Source of the DNA: Acidimicrobiales bacterium
Lineage (GTDB): Bacteria; Actinomycetota; Acidimicrobiia; Acidimicrobiales; Palsa-688
Direction: 5' to 3'
Assembly (NCBI GenBank): GCA_035533095.1
Contig: DATLUM010000050.1
Span: forward strand, 62,001 to 126,000
Length of the DNA: 64,000 bases
The notes under the pieces were generated by a model. It made no database searches and had not been told where the DNA came from. It saw only the letters and a program-made list of their open reading frames with translations. Shown one piece after another: positions 27,255 through 35,594 of the stretch. Numbering within the stretch: the stretch's first letter is position 1; the number at the start of each line of letters is the position of its first letter. A program made the translations under genes and the position numbers.

Positions 27255-28282
27255 AAGCCGCCGTCCAGGTCGGCTTCGGCGGACTCGATCAACTCCAGGT
27301 CAAGGAAGTTCCCGATCCCCGGCCGGCCGCCGGTGAGGTGCTCGTCAGGGTTCGCGCGACCACGCTCAACCGCCTCGACGTGATTCAGCGCGAAGGGCCT
27401 GCGCTCCTGCCGCACTTCCAGCTTCCGCACATAGCCGGCATGGACGTCGTCGGAGAGGTGGCCGAGCTCGGGGACGGCGTCCGCTCGGTGAGCGAGGGCG
27501 ACCGTGTTCTCCTCAACCCGGCTCTCCATTGCGGGACCTGCGAATGGTGCGAGCGCGGCGAGGATCCGTTCTGCCCAGCGACGCGGGTGATCGGCGGCAA
27601 CCATCCGGGGGGCTACGCGGAGCTCTGTACCGTCCCCGCCAGCCACGTCCACCCGATCCCCGACCACGTGTCCTTCGAGGAAGCTGCGACAGTGCCGACG
27701 ATCTGGTCGACCGCCTGGCAGGCACTGGTGGTCCGCGGCCAGGTGCGCCCAGGCGAGTGGGTGTTGATACACGCCGCTGCGAGCGGGGTCAGCACAGCGG
27801 CGATCCAGCTTGCGAAGCGCGTCGGTGCCAAGGTGCTCGCGACCGCCGGGTCGGAGCGCAAGCTGGACCTGGCTCGCAAGCTCGGCGCAGACCTTGGTGT
27901 GAACAACCGCAGCGACGACTTCGTGAAGCACGCTCGTGAGGCCACCGGCGGGCGCGGCGTCGACGTGGTGTTCGACCATGTCGGCCCGGCGTTGTTCGGC
28001 CGGTCGCTGTTCGCCCTGAAACCAAGAGGGCGGCTGGTCTTCTGCGGGTCCACCACGGGCAGGGAGGCGGCGATCGATCTTCCCTACGCCTACCACTTCG
28101 GCATCAGCCTGCTCGGCGTGGAGCCTTATTCGTACACCGGATTTGCAGAGATGCTCGACTTCTACTGGGGAGAGAGGTTCGTAGCGGTGATAGACACCGA
28201 ATTCGGCCTCGACGAAGCAGCGCAGGCCCAGGCACGAATGGAATCCGGCGAGGCGATGGGCAAGATCCTCCTACGGCTGTGA
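27251..28282 (+). CDS. Zinc-containing quinone oxidoreductase/alcohol dehydrogenase-like MDR protein
   Basis: A 343-residue medium-chain oxidoreductase. N-terminal GroES-like fold with TTLNRLDVIQREG, GMDVVGEV and structural-zinc cysteines NPALHCGTCEWCERGEDPFC; cofactor fold VLIHAAASGVSTAAIQLAKR with a loop pattern suggesting NADP(H); family motif GGRGVDVVFDHVGPALF. It may reduce an enone/quinone or oxidise an alcohol. GTG 27251 overlaps the permease stop, and its own stop overlaps the methyltransferase start (GTGA), tying it to the imported compound. Confidence 0.85.
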   Translation: MKAAVQVGFGGLDQLQVKEVPDPRPAAGEVLVRVRATTLNRLDVIQREGPALLPHFQLPHIAGMDVVGEVAELGDGVRSVSEGDRVLLNPALHCGTCEWCERGEDPFCPATRVIGGNHPGGYAELCTVPASHVHPIPDHVSFEEAATVPTIWSTAWQALVVRGQVRPGEWVLIHAAASGVSTAAIQLAKRVGAKVLATAGSERKLDLARKLGADLGVNNRSDDFVKHAREATGGRGVDVVFDHVGPALFGRSLFALKPRGRLVFCGSTTGREAAIDLPYAYHFGISLLGVEPYSYTGFAEMLDFYWGERFVAVIDTEFGLDEAAQAQARMESGEAMGKILLRL

Positions 28283-29325
28283 AAGCGCCCCGGCCGGGAA
28301 CACCGGGCGAACCCGACACGGTCCTGACTCCCGCGCCGGTGTGGGCGACGATCGCCGGTTACCAGTTCTACTGGGCGGCTGTCGCCGGCGTCGAACTCGG
28401 CGTGTTCGACGCCCTGGCCGAGTCCCCTGCGACGGTGGCAGCGCTTGCATCCCGCGCCGGCTGCGCCGTGTCTCGACTTCGATCGCTCGCCGACGTGCTG
28501 GTCGCCTCCGGGCTGCTCGAGCGAGGCCCGGACGACCGATACCGCATCAGTGACACCGCCCGGGCGTTCCTGGTCTCGGGGGCCGAACGTTCGATGACCG
28601 ATCTGCTGCTTCGGTCGCCGGGACCTTGGCAGAACTGGCCGGCTCTCGCGTCAACCATGCGCGGAGCCGACCCGCCGGGTCCCGCGGACGCCGCCTTCTA
28701 CGCTGCGCTAGTCCAGGCGACGTTCCCGACCCAGTACGCGGCCGCAAAGGTCCTCGCCTCGCGTCTTCCCGCTGCGAGAGCGGTTCTCGACCTCGGTGCA
28801 GGAGCCGCCCCGTGGAGCATCGCGTTGCTCGAAGCCTTCCAGGCCGCGAGAGCCGTCGCCATCGACCTGCCTGCCGTCCTGCCCGCGGCTCGTGCCGAGG
28901 TAGCGGAGCACGCACTCGGCGATCGCTTCGAACTGATCGCCGGCGACTATTGGGAAGTTCCCGTAGATCCCGAAGGGTTCGACGTCGTGGTGCTGGGTCA
29001 CATCCTGCGCGCCGAAGGCGACCGTGCACCTGGTCTGGTCTCTCGAGCCGCCGCTGCACTGGCTCCCGGAGGAACGCTCGTCGTGGCGGACTACTTCGTC
29101 GACGACGATCGCAGCGGCCCCGTCAACTCCTTGCTCCTGGGCCTGACGATGATGGCGGCGACCACGGAGGGAAGGACGTCGACTCGCTCCGAGCACCGGG
29201 GCTGGTTCGAAGCGGCGGGCCTGGTCGGCGTCGAGGAACACCAGCTGATCCCCGGTCAGGAAGTCATGACCGCCCGTAAGGCACGCTCGGCGTCCGAGCC
29301 ATCCATTCCGGAGGAAGCGTCATGA
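28279..29325 (+). CDS. SAM-dependent O-/N-methyltransferase (Methyltransf_2 type)
   Basis: A 348-residue class I methyltransferase with an N-terminal winged-helix dimerisation domain (GYQFYWAAVAGVELGVFDALAE; SRLRSLADVLVASGLLER) and a Rossmann SAM domain: motif I VLDLGAGAAPWSIAL, acidic residue in AVAIDLPAV, FELIAGDYWEVPVDPEGFDVV, and VVADYFVDDD. Homologues methylate hydroxyls on polyketides or flavonoids, so its place in a degradative operon is odd; it could protect an intermediate or act as a corrinoid-free methyl-handling step. Overlaps both neighbours by 4 bases. Confidence 0.82.
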   Translation: MKAPRPGTPGEPDTVLTPAPVWATIAGYQFYWAAVAGVELGVFDALAESPATVAALASRAGCAVSRLRSLADVLVASGLLERGPDDRYRISDTARAFLVSGAERSMTDLLLRSPGPWQNWPALASTMRGADPPGPADAAFYAALVQATFPTQYAAAKVLASRLPAARAVLDLGAGAAPWSIALLEAFQAARAVAIDLPAVLPAARAEVAEHALGDRFELIAGDYWEVPVDPEGFDVVVLGHILRAEGDRAPGLVSRAAAALAPGGTLVVADYFVDDDRSGPVNSLLLGLTMMAATTEGRTSTRSEHRGWFEAAGLVGVEEHQLIPGQEVMTARKARSASEPSIPEEAS

Positions 29326-30710
29326 GCGAGGAAGTCGACTTCGTCATCGAGGCGTCCCACGTCGTCACGATGAACCCGACGAGGGACGTGCTCGTAGACG
29401 GCGCCGTCGCTGTGAGAGGACGTGACATCGTGGCGGTCGGAAAGAGAGCAGAGATAGCCGACCGCTACCAGGCGAGACAGACGATCGGTGGTCCTCGCTT
29501 CGTGTTGACCCCCGGGATGGTGAACACCCACATCCACGTAACCGGTGAGCCGATCACCCGCGGGTTCGTTCCAGACGACACACCTTTCGAGGAGAACGTG
29601 TTCGCGTGGCTTTGTCCTCTCTACGCCGCGCAGGACGAGGACGACGAGCGCGTTTCGGCGCAGCTGGCTTCGGCGGAGCTCTTGAAGTCTGGGTGCACCG
29701 CGTTCTTGGAAGCCGGCACGGTCCAGTACGTCGATGCGGTGGTCGACGCCCTTGTCGAGGTCGGCATCCGGGCGAGGGTGGGCAAGTGGATCTGGGATAT
29801 CCCCCCCGAGCCGGAGGTCTACCGGCAGACCACGCAGGAGGCGATCGCCAACGTCGAGTCGACCCTCCGACGCCACCGCCACGTCGCCGGCGGCCGCATC
29901 CAGGCGTGGTCGATGATCGTGGGGCACACGACGTGCAGCGACGAGCTGTGGCGCGCGGCCGCAGACGCGGCCCGGCGCCACGGCACCGGTCTCAACTTTC
30001 ACATGTCGCCCGCGGCGATGGACCCCGAGGGCTTCCTGGCGCAGTTCGGCCAGCGTCCGGTCGAGCACCTGTCCTCCATCGGTGTGCTCGGCGCCAACGC
30101 GGTGCTCGTGCATTGCGTGCACGTCGACGACTCGGAGATCTCCTTGCTCGCGCAGCACGGCTGTAGCGTCGCGCACTGCCCCACCACCGCGTTGAAGGTC
30201 TCCTACGGCGTCACCCAGATCGGGCGCATGCCCGAGATGAAGGCGGCCGGCATCAACCTCACCATCGGGACCGACGGAAACAACGCGTCCAATTACTCGG
30301 ACATGATGCGCGCCACCTATCTCGTCGCCGGGCTGTTCAAGGACGCCCGGCGGGACCCCACCATGTTCCCTGCCGAGGTCGCCTACGAGATGGCGACCCT
30401 CGGAGGCGCTAAGGCGCTGCTCGCCGAGGACGAGATCGGCTCGATCGAGCCGGGAAAGCGGGCGGACCTGGTGCTACACGACCGCAACCGGCCTGAGTGG
30501 ACACCGCTTCTCAACGTGGCGAACCAGCTCGTATGGGCGGCGGATGGGCGCGGCGTCCACACCGTGATGGTCGACGGCAAGGTGCTGGTCGAGGCATACC
30601 GTCTCACGACGATCGACGAGGATCGTCTCTACGACAGAGTTCAGGAGCGGGCCGAGGCGCTCGTGGCCCGCACCGGGCTGCCGGATCGCTCCAAGTGGCC
30701 GACGGTCTGA
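29322..30710 (+). CDS. TrzN/AtzA/SsnA-like metal-dependent amidohydrolase (deaminase/chlorohydrolase)
   Basis: A 462-residue amidohydrolase-superfamily enzyme. Metal ligands: H70 and H72 (MVNTHIHVTG), a His in LNFHMSPAA, a His in LVHCVHVDDSE, and the Asp in IGTDGNNASN. The C-terminal GSIEPGKRADLVLHD is the usual superfamily tail. Relatives remove amino, chloro or alkylamino groups from N-heterocycles (s-triazines, guanine, 8-oxoguanine, cytosine). It is the last gene of the importer operon, overlapping the methyltransferase by 4 bases, which hints that the imported compound is an amino-substituted heterocycle. A paralogue lies at 32772-34118. Confidence 0.88.
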   Translation: MSEEVDFVIEASHVVTMNPTRDVLVDGAVAVRGRDIVAVGKRAEIADRYQARQTIGGPRFVLTPGMVNTHIHVTGEPITRGFVPDDTPFEENVFAWLCPLYAAQDEDDERVSAQLASAELLKSGCTAFLEAGTVQYVDAVVDALVEVGIRARVGKWIWDIPPEPEVYRQTTQEAIANVESTLRRHRHVAGGRIQAWSMIVGHTTCSDELWRAAADAARRHGTGLNFHMSPAAMDPEGFLAQFGQRPVEHLSSIGVLGANAVLVHCVHVDDSEISLLAQHGCSVAHCPTTALKVSYGVTQIGRMPEMKAAGINLTIGTDGNNASNYSDMMRATYLVAGLFKDARRDPTMFPAEVAYEMATLGGAKALLAEDEIGSIEPGKRADLVLHDRNRPEWTPLLNVANQLVWAADGRGVHTVMVDGKVLVEAYRLTTIDEDRLYDRVQERAEALVARTGLPDRSKWPTV

Positions 30711-30713
30711 GCC

Positions 30714-31121
30714 TCAGCGGCCGGACCCGTTGACCTGGCGTTCGAATTCAGCGCTGTCCCAGTAGTCGACTCGTCTCGCGACGAGGCCTCCCGCGACCTC
30801 GAAACGGAACATGCCCCGGATCCGAACCGGAACCGGGTCGGTGCCCTCCCCCCGCCACCGGAAGGTCATCAGGTACGGGGCGGCCGCGCGTGAACCGTCG
30901 ACGATCAGGTCCTCCAGCTCGTAGTGGAGGTTCCGGAACTGCGCGAGGAAGGTTCGCAGCCGCTCCCGGTAGCTGTCGCGGCCGGTCAAGCTGTGGCCGA
31001 GCGACGACGTGTGCTCGTTGACAAAGTCCTCGGCCACCCATGCGGCGATGGCCTCGGGTTCGCCTCCGTTGAGCGCATCTATGTACCCCTCGACAACCTC
31101 CCTGGTGCTGAGGTCGGGCAT
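30714..31121 (-). CDS. SnoaL-like / NTF2-fold small protein
   Basis: A 135-residue single-domain protein of the NTF2/SnoaL fold: STREVVEGYIDALNGGEPEAI, FVNEHTSSLGHSLTGRDSYRERL, FRNLHYELEDLIVDGSRAAA and FEVAGGLVARRVDYWDSAEF. Members are isomerases, cyclases or binding proteins; no catalytic residues can be assigned. It is downstream of, and 10 bases from, the VOC gene on the minus strand, and converges on the amidohydrolase with only 3 bases between stops. Confidence 0.75.
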   Translation of the reverse strand: MPDLSTREVVEGYIDALNGGEPEAIAAWVAEDFVNEHTSSLGHSLTGRDSYRERLRTFLAQFRNLHYELEDLIVDGSRAAAPYLMTFRWRGEGTDPVPVRIRGMFRFEVAGGLVARRVDYWDSAEFERQVNGSGR

Positions 31122-31131
31122 CGAGCGGAGG

Positions 31132-31626
31132 TCAGCTGGCAGCGGCCGTCTCGGGCTCTCCCCAGAGCTCCTGGATCTTCGTGTAGACCTTCTGGTTCCA
31201 GGAGAACTCGATCACGTTGCCGTCGGGATCCCGTGCGGCGCAGATGTATCCGATGTGCTCCGGCATCTGGCGGGGCTCCCACATCAGGACGCCCATCTGC
31301 CTCGCACGATCGGCCATGTTGTCGACGTCTTCCTTATTCGGCAGCTCGATGCCGATGTGCGCGAACGGCGCCAGGGTGGGCACCTCCTGGCCCGGCTCTA
31401 TGCCGAACTGGCGCCCGACATCCGGGATGAGCTGTGAGAGCACCAGAACGAACGGCGTCTCGACCTGTTGGTCATTCGACAGCCAGGCGCCCTGCCCGTT
31501 CTCGTCTTTGTTTCTGGCGACGACCACCAGCGGCGTCAACGTCGTGTAGAACTCGATCGATCGCTCTAGATCGCTCACCGGTAGTGCCACGTGAGTCCAC
31601 CGTGGCGCTGTCAGCTGTTTGGCCAT
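31132..31626 (-). CDS. VOC family (glyoxalase/bleomycin-resistance/dioxygenase) protein, single domain pair
   Basis: A 164-residue vicinal-oxygen-chelate protein. Likely metal ligands: His in WTHVALPVSDLERSIEFY, a second His in PFAHIGIELPNKEDVD and the Glu in DPDGNVIEFSW. The overall form is like glyoxalase I or a small lyase or isomerase; the exact reaction is unknown. It is divergent from the aldo/keto reductase, with a CTCTGCGAGA half-operator in the 107-base gap. Confidence 0.8.
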   Translation of the reverse strand: MAKQLTAPRWTHVALPVSDLERSIEFYTTLTPLVVVARNKDENGQGAWLSNDQQVETPFVLVLSQLIPDVGRQFGIEPGQEVPTLAPFAHIGIELPNKEDVDNMADRARQMGVLMWEPRQMPEHIGYICAARDPDGNVIEFSWNQKVYTKIQELWGEPETAAAS

Positions 31627-31689
31627 GTCGTCCTCCCTGCTGGGTCGGCCTCATCAACCGTCGACCAGGCACCCTGGCGAGGTTGCCGG

Positions 31690-31702
31690 GTCTCTGCGAG
31701 AC
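31690..31702. promoter_or_regulatory. Possible half-operator between the VOC and aldo/keto reductase genes
   Basis: GTCTC-TGC-GAGAC is a short dyad; it contains CTCTGCGAGA, identical to the left arm of the perfect operator at 40456. No matching right arm at the standard N5 spacing is present, so this is weaker evidence than the other sites. No convincing promoter could be placed in 31627-31733. Confidence 0.4.
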
Positions 31703-31733
31703 TCCCCCATCATACGTCGGCTCGGAGGACGGG

Positions 31734-32786
31734 ATGCAATATCGCATTTTGGGACGGACCGGGATCAAGGTGAGCGTCTTGTGCCTGGGCACCATGATGT
31801 TCGGGGCTTGGGGGAAGACCACGCTCGAGGAGTGCCGCCGGATGCTCGACGCGGCCCTCGACGCGGGAGTCAACTTCGTCGATACCGCCGACGTCTACGC
31901 GTTCGGCGAGTCGGAACAGATCCTCGGGGAGATCCTGGGATCCCGCCGCGACGAAGTGGTCCTCGCGTCCAAGGTCAACAACGCCATGGGCCCGGGGCTC
32001 AACATGAGCGGTAACAGCCGGAGGTGGATCGTGCGGGAGGTCGAAGCGAGCTTGCGCCGGCTTCGGACCGACCATCTCGACCTCTACCAGCTTCACCGAC
32101 CCGATCCCGAGACGGACATATCCGAGTCGCTCGAGACCCTCGACGATCTCGTGCGGCAGGGCAAGGTGCTCGCTGTCGGGACTTCGACCTTCCCGGCGGA
32201 TCTCCTGGTCGAAGCGCAATGGGCCGCCGAGAAGAGACAGCTGGTGCGCCCCGCTACCGAGCAGCCGCCATATTCGATCTTCGCGAGAAGCATCGAGGCG
32301 GACGTGCTGCCCGCCTGCCAGCGGATGCAGCTCGGCGTGATGGTGTGGGCACCCCTCAACGGCGGCTGGCTCACAGGCAAGTACCGCCGCGGCGCCGAAC
32401 CCCCTCCCGGGTCGAGAGCGGCGAGGGAGCCCGATCACATCGACTACGGAAAGCCCGTCAGCGAACGCAAGCTCGAGCTCGCCGAGAGCCTTGCGAAGCT
32501 CGCGGAGCAGGCGGGTATGAGTCTTTCCCACATGGCCTTGGCGTTCACTCTGAACCATCCGGCTGTGACAGCTTCCATCATCGGCCCGCGCACGCTCGAC
32601 CAGCTCACCTCGCAGATCGCAGCCCCGGACATCACCCTCGATCCGGAGCTGCTCGATGCAATCGACGCGCTCGTACCCCCCGGCCACACGATCAACCCGG
32701 CGGACTCCGGCTGGCGACCGCCCGCCCTCGACGACGCTTCCCAGCGCCGCCGTCCGGGTGGCAGCGGGATGTCAGCGGGCGTCTAG
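31734..32786 (+). CDS. Aldo/keto reductase
   Basis: A 350-residue TIM-barrel NAD(P)H reductase. Tetrad residues: Asp and Tyr in FVDTADVYAFGESE, Lys in LASKVNN, His in DLYQLHRPDPETD. Cofactor phosphate region SIIGPRTLDQL near the C-terminus. It resembles the YajO/Tas-like or IolS-type group that reduces aldehydes and ketones. ATG 31734 was chosen because it begins the family N-terminus MQYRILGRTGIKVS; the ribosome site is CGGAGG. Its 3' end overlaps the convergent amidohydrolase gene by 15 bases. Confidence 0.9.
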   Translation: MQYRILGRTGIKVSVLCLGTMMFGAWGKTTLEECRRMLDAALDAGVNFVDTADVYAFGESEQILGEILGSRRDEVVLASKVNNAMGPGLNMSGNSRRWIVREVEASLRRLRTDHLDLYQLHRPDPETDISESLETLDDLVRQGKVLAVGTSTFPADLLVEAQWAAEKRQLVRPATEQPPYSIFARSIEADVLPACQRMQLGVMVWAPLNGGWLTGKYRRGAEPPPGSRAAREPDHIDYGKPVSERKLELAESLAKLAEQAGMSLSHMALAFTLNHPAVTASIIGPRTLDQLTSQIAAPDITLDPELLDAIDALVPPGHTINPADSGWRPPALDDASQRRRPGGSGMSAGV

Positions 32787-34118
32787 GTGGGGCCAGCGGT
32801 GCGGGATGGTGATGCCGGCCCTTTCGAGCAGGAACCGCCGCTGCTTCTCCGCTTCCACCAGAGCGGACTCCTCGTCCACCCCTAGACAGCGCCCGTGACG
32901 GACGATCATCTTGCCCGCGACCATCACGTCACGGACACAGCGCCCGTCGGCCGACCAGACGAGTTGTAAAGCGGTCTCGCCGCGGGGGCTGCAAGCCGCA
33001 CTGGTGGGTTCGAAGATGACGAGATCGGCCTGCTTGCCGGCCTCGAGGGAACCCACTATGTCGCCGAGCCCGACCGCCTCGGCCCCACGGCACGTGGCCA
33101 TCTCGAACCCGTCCGCCGCGCTGAACCAGGTCGGGTCCTCGCGTACGTCCTTCGCCAGTCCAACCGCAAGGGCGGCGGCTCTGAGGATGTCCGCCTGGTC
33201 ACCGGCATTGGAGGCGTCGCAGCCGAGAGCGATCCTGCCGCCTGACTTGAACAGCTCCGCGTGGCGCCCGTGCCCGGTCACGCCCTGCCCCAGCCGCAGG
33301 TAGGCCCACGGGCAGTAAGCGACCGCCGTCCCGGTCCGCAGGAGGGCCGCAACCTCTTCGTCGTCGATCCAGACGCCGTGTGCGATCAGTAGGTGCCGCC
33401 CGAGAACCCCGAGATGCTCCAGGTGCGTCACGGGCCGGCGCCCGTGCCGTTCGAGGTATATCTCAGGGTCCGACCGCGTCGGCGAGAGATGCATCGTCAT
33501 GTTCGTCTTGCGCTCTCTCGCGAGTTCCGCGGCTCCGGCAAGCAGTTCATCTGAAGCGAGGCTGTGCCCGACGAGCGTCACCCAACCGGCGACGGTCCCG
33601 CCAGGCGGAAACGCGTCGAGTACCTCCCTCTGCCGGGCGAGAACCTCTTCCACGGGCGCGCTGTAGGGAAGGCCGTCGACGTCCCACCCCCAGGTGCCAA
33701 TGGCACCGCGCACCCCGACCGCAGTCATCCCCGCCGCAGCGCGAACGGGGTGTGCGACGGTGCCGGCCTCGATCACGGTGGTGACGCCGTTTCGGGCACA
33801 TTCGGCTGCGACGAGGGTGGCCGAGAGCTCGTCGTCCTCGGGTCCGTGATGCCCGTGTATAGGGATCGACCACGAGAAGATCGACTCGCCCGGGGCGAGG
33901 TCGTCGGGGATGCAGCTGCGTAGCAGCGGGTCGCCCGTGTGGTGTTGATGGGCATTTATGAGCCCGGGAGTGACGACAGCCCCTCCAGCGTCGAGCTCGG
34001 CGACACCCGGCCACCGCCTTCGAAGCTCCGACGTGGAACCCACCTCGAGGATCGTCGACCCCGCGACGGCGACCGCACCGCCGCACAGAACGCGCCGGTC
34101 GCGGTCCATCGTCACCAC
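32772..34118 (-). CDS. Second TrzN/AtzA-like amidohydrolase
   Basis: A 448-residue homologue of the enzyme at 29322-30710 with the same plan: H57 and H59 (INAHQHHTGD), His in TMHLSPTRSD, His in LIAHGVWIDDEE, Asp in LGCDASNAGD, and GSLEAGKQADLVIF. The substrate pocket differs (GWDVDGLPYSAPVEEV against WIWDIPPEPEVY), suggesting a different leaving group or a later intermediate. GTG 34118 (or the adjacent GTG 34115) is the first normal start; homology begins about 8 codons earlier (PDLLVTGGD), where only CTG is available, so the true start is uncertain. Confidence 0.86.
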   Translation of the reverse strand: MVTMDRDRRVLCGGAVAVAGSTILEVGSTSELRRRWPGVAELDAGGAVVTPGLINAHQHHTGDPLLRSCIPDDLAPGESIFSWSIPIHGHHGPEDDELSATLVAAECARNGVTTVIEAGTVAHPVRAAAGMTAVGVRGAIGTWGWDVDGLPYSAPVEEVLARQREVLDAFPPGGTVAGWVTLVGHSLASDELLAGAAELARERKTNMTMHLSPTRSDPEIYLERHGRRPVTHLEHLGVLGRHLLIAHGVWIDDEEVAALLRTGTAVAYCPWAYLRLGQGVTGHGRHAELFKSGGRIALGCDASNAGDQADILRAAALAVGLAKDVREDPTWFSAADGFEMATCRGAEAVGLGDIVGSLEAGKQADLVIFEPTSAACSPRGETALQLVWSADGRCVRDVMVAGKMIVRHGRCLGVDEESALVEAEKQRRFLLERAGITIPHRWPHLDAR

Positions 34119-34163
34119 GTCGCCACCGGTGACGAGCAGGTCTGGGCTGCTGGGAAGGGCGTC

Positions 34164-34193
34164 TTGGATAGCGAGATGTTAGCTCGCTATGGT
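34164..34193. promoter_or_regulatory. Operator between promoter boxes of the ring-hydroxylating dioxygenase operon
   Basis: TTGGAT (34164-34169), an 18-base spacer and TATGGT (34188-34193) form a plus-strand promoter. Its whole spacer is the palindrome AGCGAGA-TGTTA-GCTCGCT (34170-34188); the perfect arms extend to ATAGCGAG ... CTCGCTAT with 7 bases between (34168-34190). This is the same GCGAG-N7-CTCGC core as at 40456-40482. A protein bound here would block polymerase. On the minus strand TAACAT (34183-34178) may be a -10 box for the amidohydrolase. Confidence 0.7.
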
Positions 34194-34256
34194 GGACCAA
34201 TCGGGTTTGCTGTAGCGTGACGCCATGAGCCGCGAGGTGGCGGCGGGGAGGCAGCC

Positions 34257-35594
34257 GTGACGATTGTGGACCGCGCGGGCGTGCGCGCGGGCGGACATTG
34301 GATCGAGGAGGACGCCGGCGAGCCGACCTTCCGGGTGCACCGCTCGGCGTTCCGATCGCAGGCCGTCTTCGACGCCGAGATGCAGCAGCTGTGGGGCCAC
34401 CAGTGGTTGTACCTGGCCCACCAGAGCGAGATCCCCGAGCGCGGGGACTACAAGACACGGATCGTCGGTGGTCGCGACCTCCTCGTCGTGCGCGACGAGC
34501 AGGGGGAGATCCGGGTGTACTTCAACAGCTGTCCTCATCGCGGAACGGTGCTGGCCCGCCAGTGCGAGGGCAACGCGCGGTATTTCAAGTGCTTCTACCA
34601 CGCCTGGTCGTTTTCGAACTCCGGGCAGCTGGTCTCCCTCCCCGACGAAGGGGCGTACCCACCGGGCGAGGCCTTCAAGGCACGGTCGGGGCTGCGGACC
34701 GTCCCCCTGGTCGAGAACTTCCGCGGCTTCATCTTCGTCTGCTTCGACCCGGCCGCCGCACCGCTCGCCGACCACCTCGGGGTAGCCGGCGACTACATCG
34801 CGATGGTCGCCGAGCACTGCGCCGAAGGGATGGAAGTGCTGCCGGGAACGCAGCGCTACAGCGTCCGGGGTAACTGGAAGCTGGCCGTCGAGAACGCGAT
34901 GGACGGGTACCACTTCGGCCCCACCCATGCGACGTTCGTCGCCTGGCTGCGCGAGACGGGCTTCACCACTACAGACGAAGGGGGCAAGGCTGTCGTCCTC
35001 GGCGGCGGCCACAGCGTTCTCGTGCAATCAGGTCACTCGGGCCGCGTCGGGCTCCAGTGGGAGCCGCGCTTCGGCGATGAGGAAAGGGCTCGAACTGATA
35101 CCAACCGCCAGGAGCTGTTCGCCCGTGTCGGCGAGGAGCGCGGACGGCGCATCGCAGAGACGAGCCGGATCCTCTACGTCTTTCCCAACCTGCTGCTGTT
35201 CGACATCGAGGCCCTATCGATACGGCAGCTCGAACCGGTGTCACCGGGGCGTACCGACGTGCGCGCCTGGGAGCTCGCGCCTGTCGGCGAACCGGCATCG
35301 GCCCGGGAGCTCAGGCTGAAGATGCTGGTGTCGTTCGTCGGCCCTGGCGGCCTCGCGACACCTGACGACATCGAGGCCTACGAAGCCATACAGCGGGGCG
35401 TCGAAGCAACCGCCGGCGACGAGCGGCCCGGCGTCGACTGGAACGACATCTCCCGGGGCCTCGCCGACGAGCTCGCCGGTCTCCCCCATGACGAGATCCT
35501 CGGAGGCACGGTGTCGCGCTCGATCGATGAATCGGCCATCCGCAGCTTCTGGCGGCAATGGCATACCGCAGTGGGATCGGCGGTGGCGCGATGA
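34257..35594 (+). CDS. Aromatic-ring-hydroxylating dioxygenase, alpha (Rieske) subunit
   Basis: A 445-residue catalytic subunit. Rieske ligands C92, H94, C112 and H115 (SCPHRG; CFYHAW). The catalytic iron motif NWKLAVENAMDGYHFGPTH gives Asp216, His219 and His224. With the beta subunit next door it would form an alpha3-beta3 dioxygenase adding O2 to an aromatic ring; family members include biphenyl, naphthalene, benzoate and anthranilate-type enzymes. GTG 34257 has GGGGAGG 5 bases upstream. No ferredoxin or reductase is encoded in the window, so these must come from elsewhere. Confidence 0.9.
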   Translation: MTIVDRAGVRAGGHWIEEDAGEPTFRVHRSAFRSQAVFDAEMQQLWGHQWLYLAHQSEIPERGDYKTRIVGGRDLLVVRDEQGEIRVYFNSCPHRGTVLARQCEGNARYFKCFYHAWSFSNSGQLVSLPDEGAYPPGEAFKARSGLRTVPLVENFRGFIFVCFDPAAAPLADHLGVAGDYIAMVAEHCAEGMEVLPGTQRYSVRGNWKLAVENAMDGYHFGPTHATFVAWLRETGFTTTDEGGKAVVLGGGHSVLVQSGHSGRVGLQWEPRFGDEERARTDTNRQELFARVGEERGRRIAETSRILYVFPNLLLFDIEALSIRQLEPVSPGRTDVRAWELAPVGEPASARELRLKMLVSFVGPGGLATPDDIEAYEAIQRGVEATAGDERPGVDWNDISRGLADELAGLPHDEILGGTVSRSIDESAIRSFWRQWHTAVGSAVAR

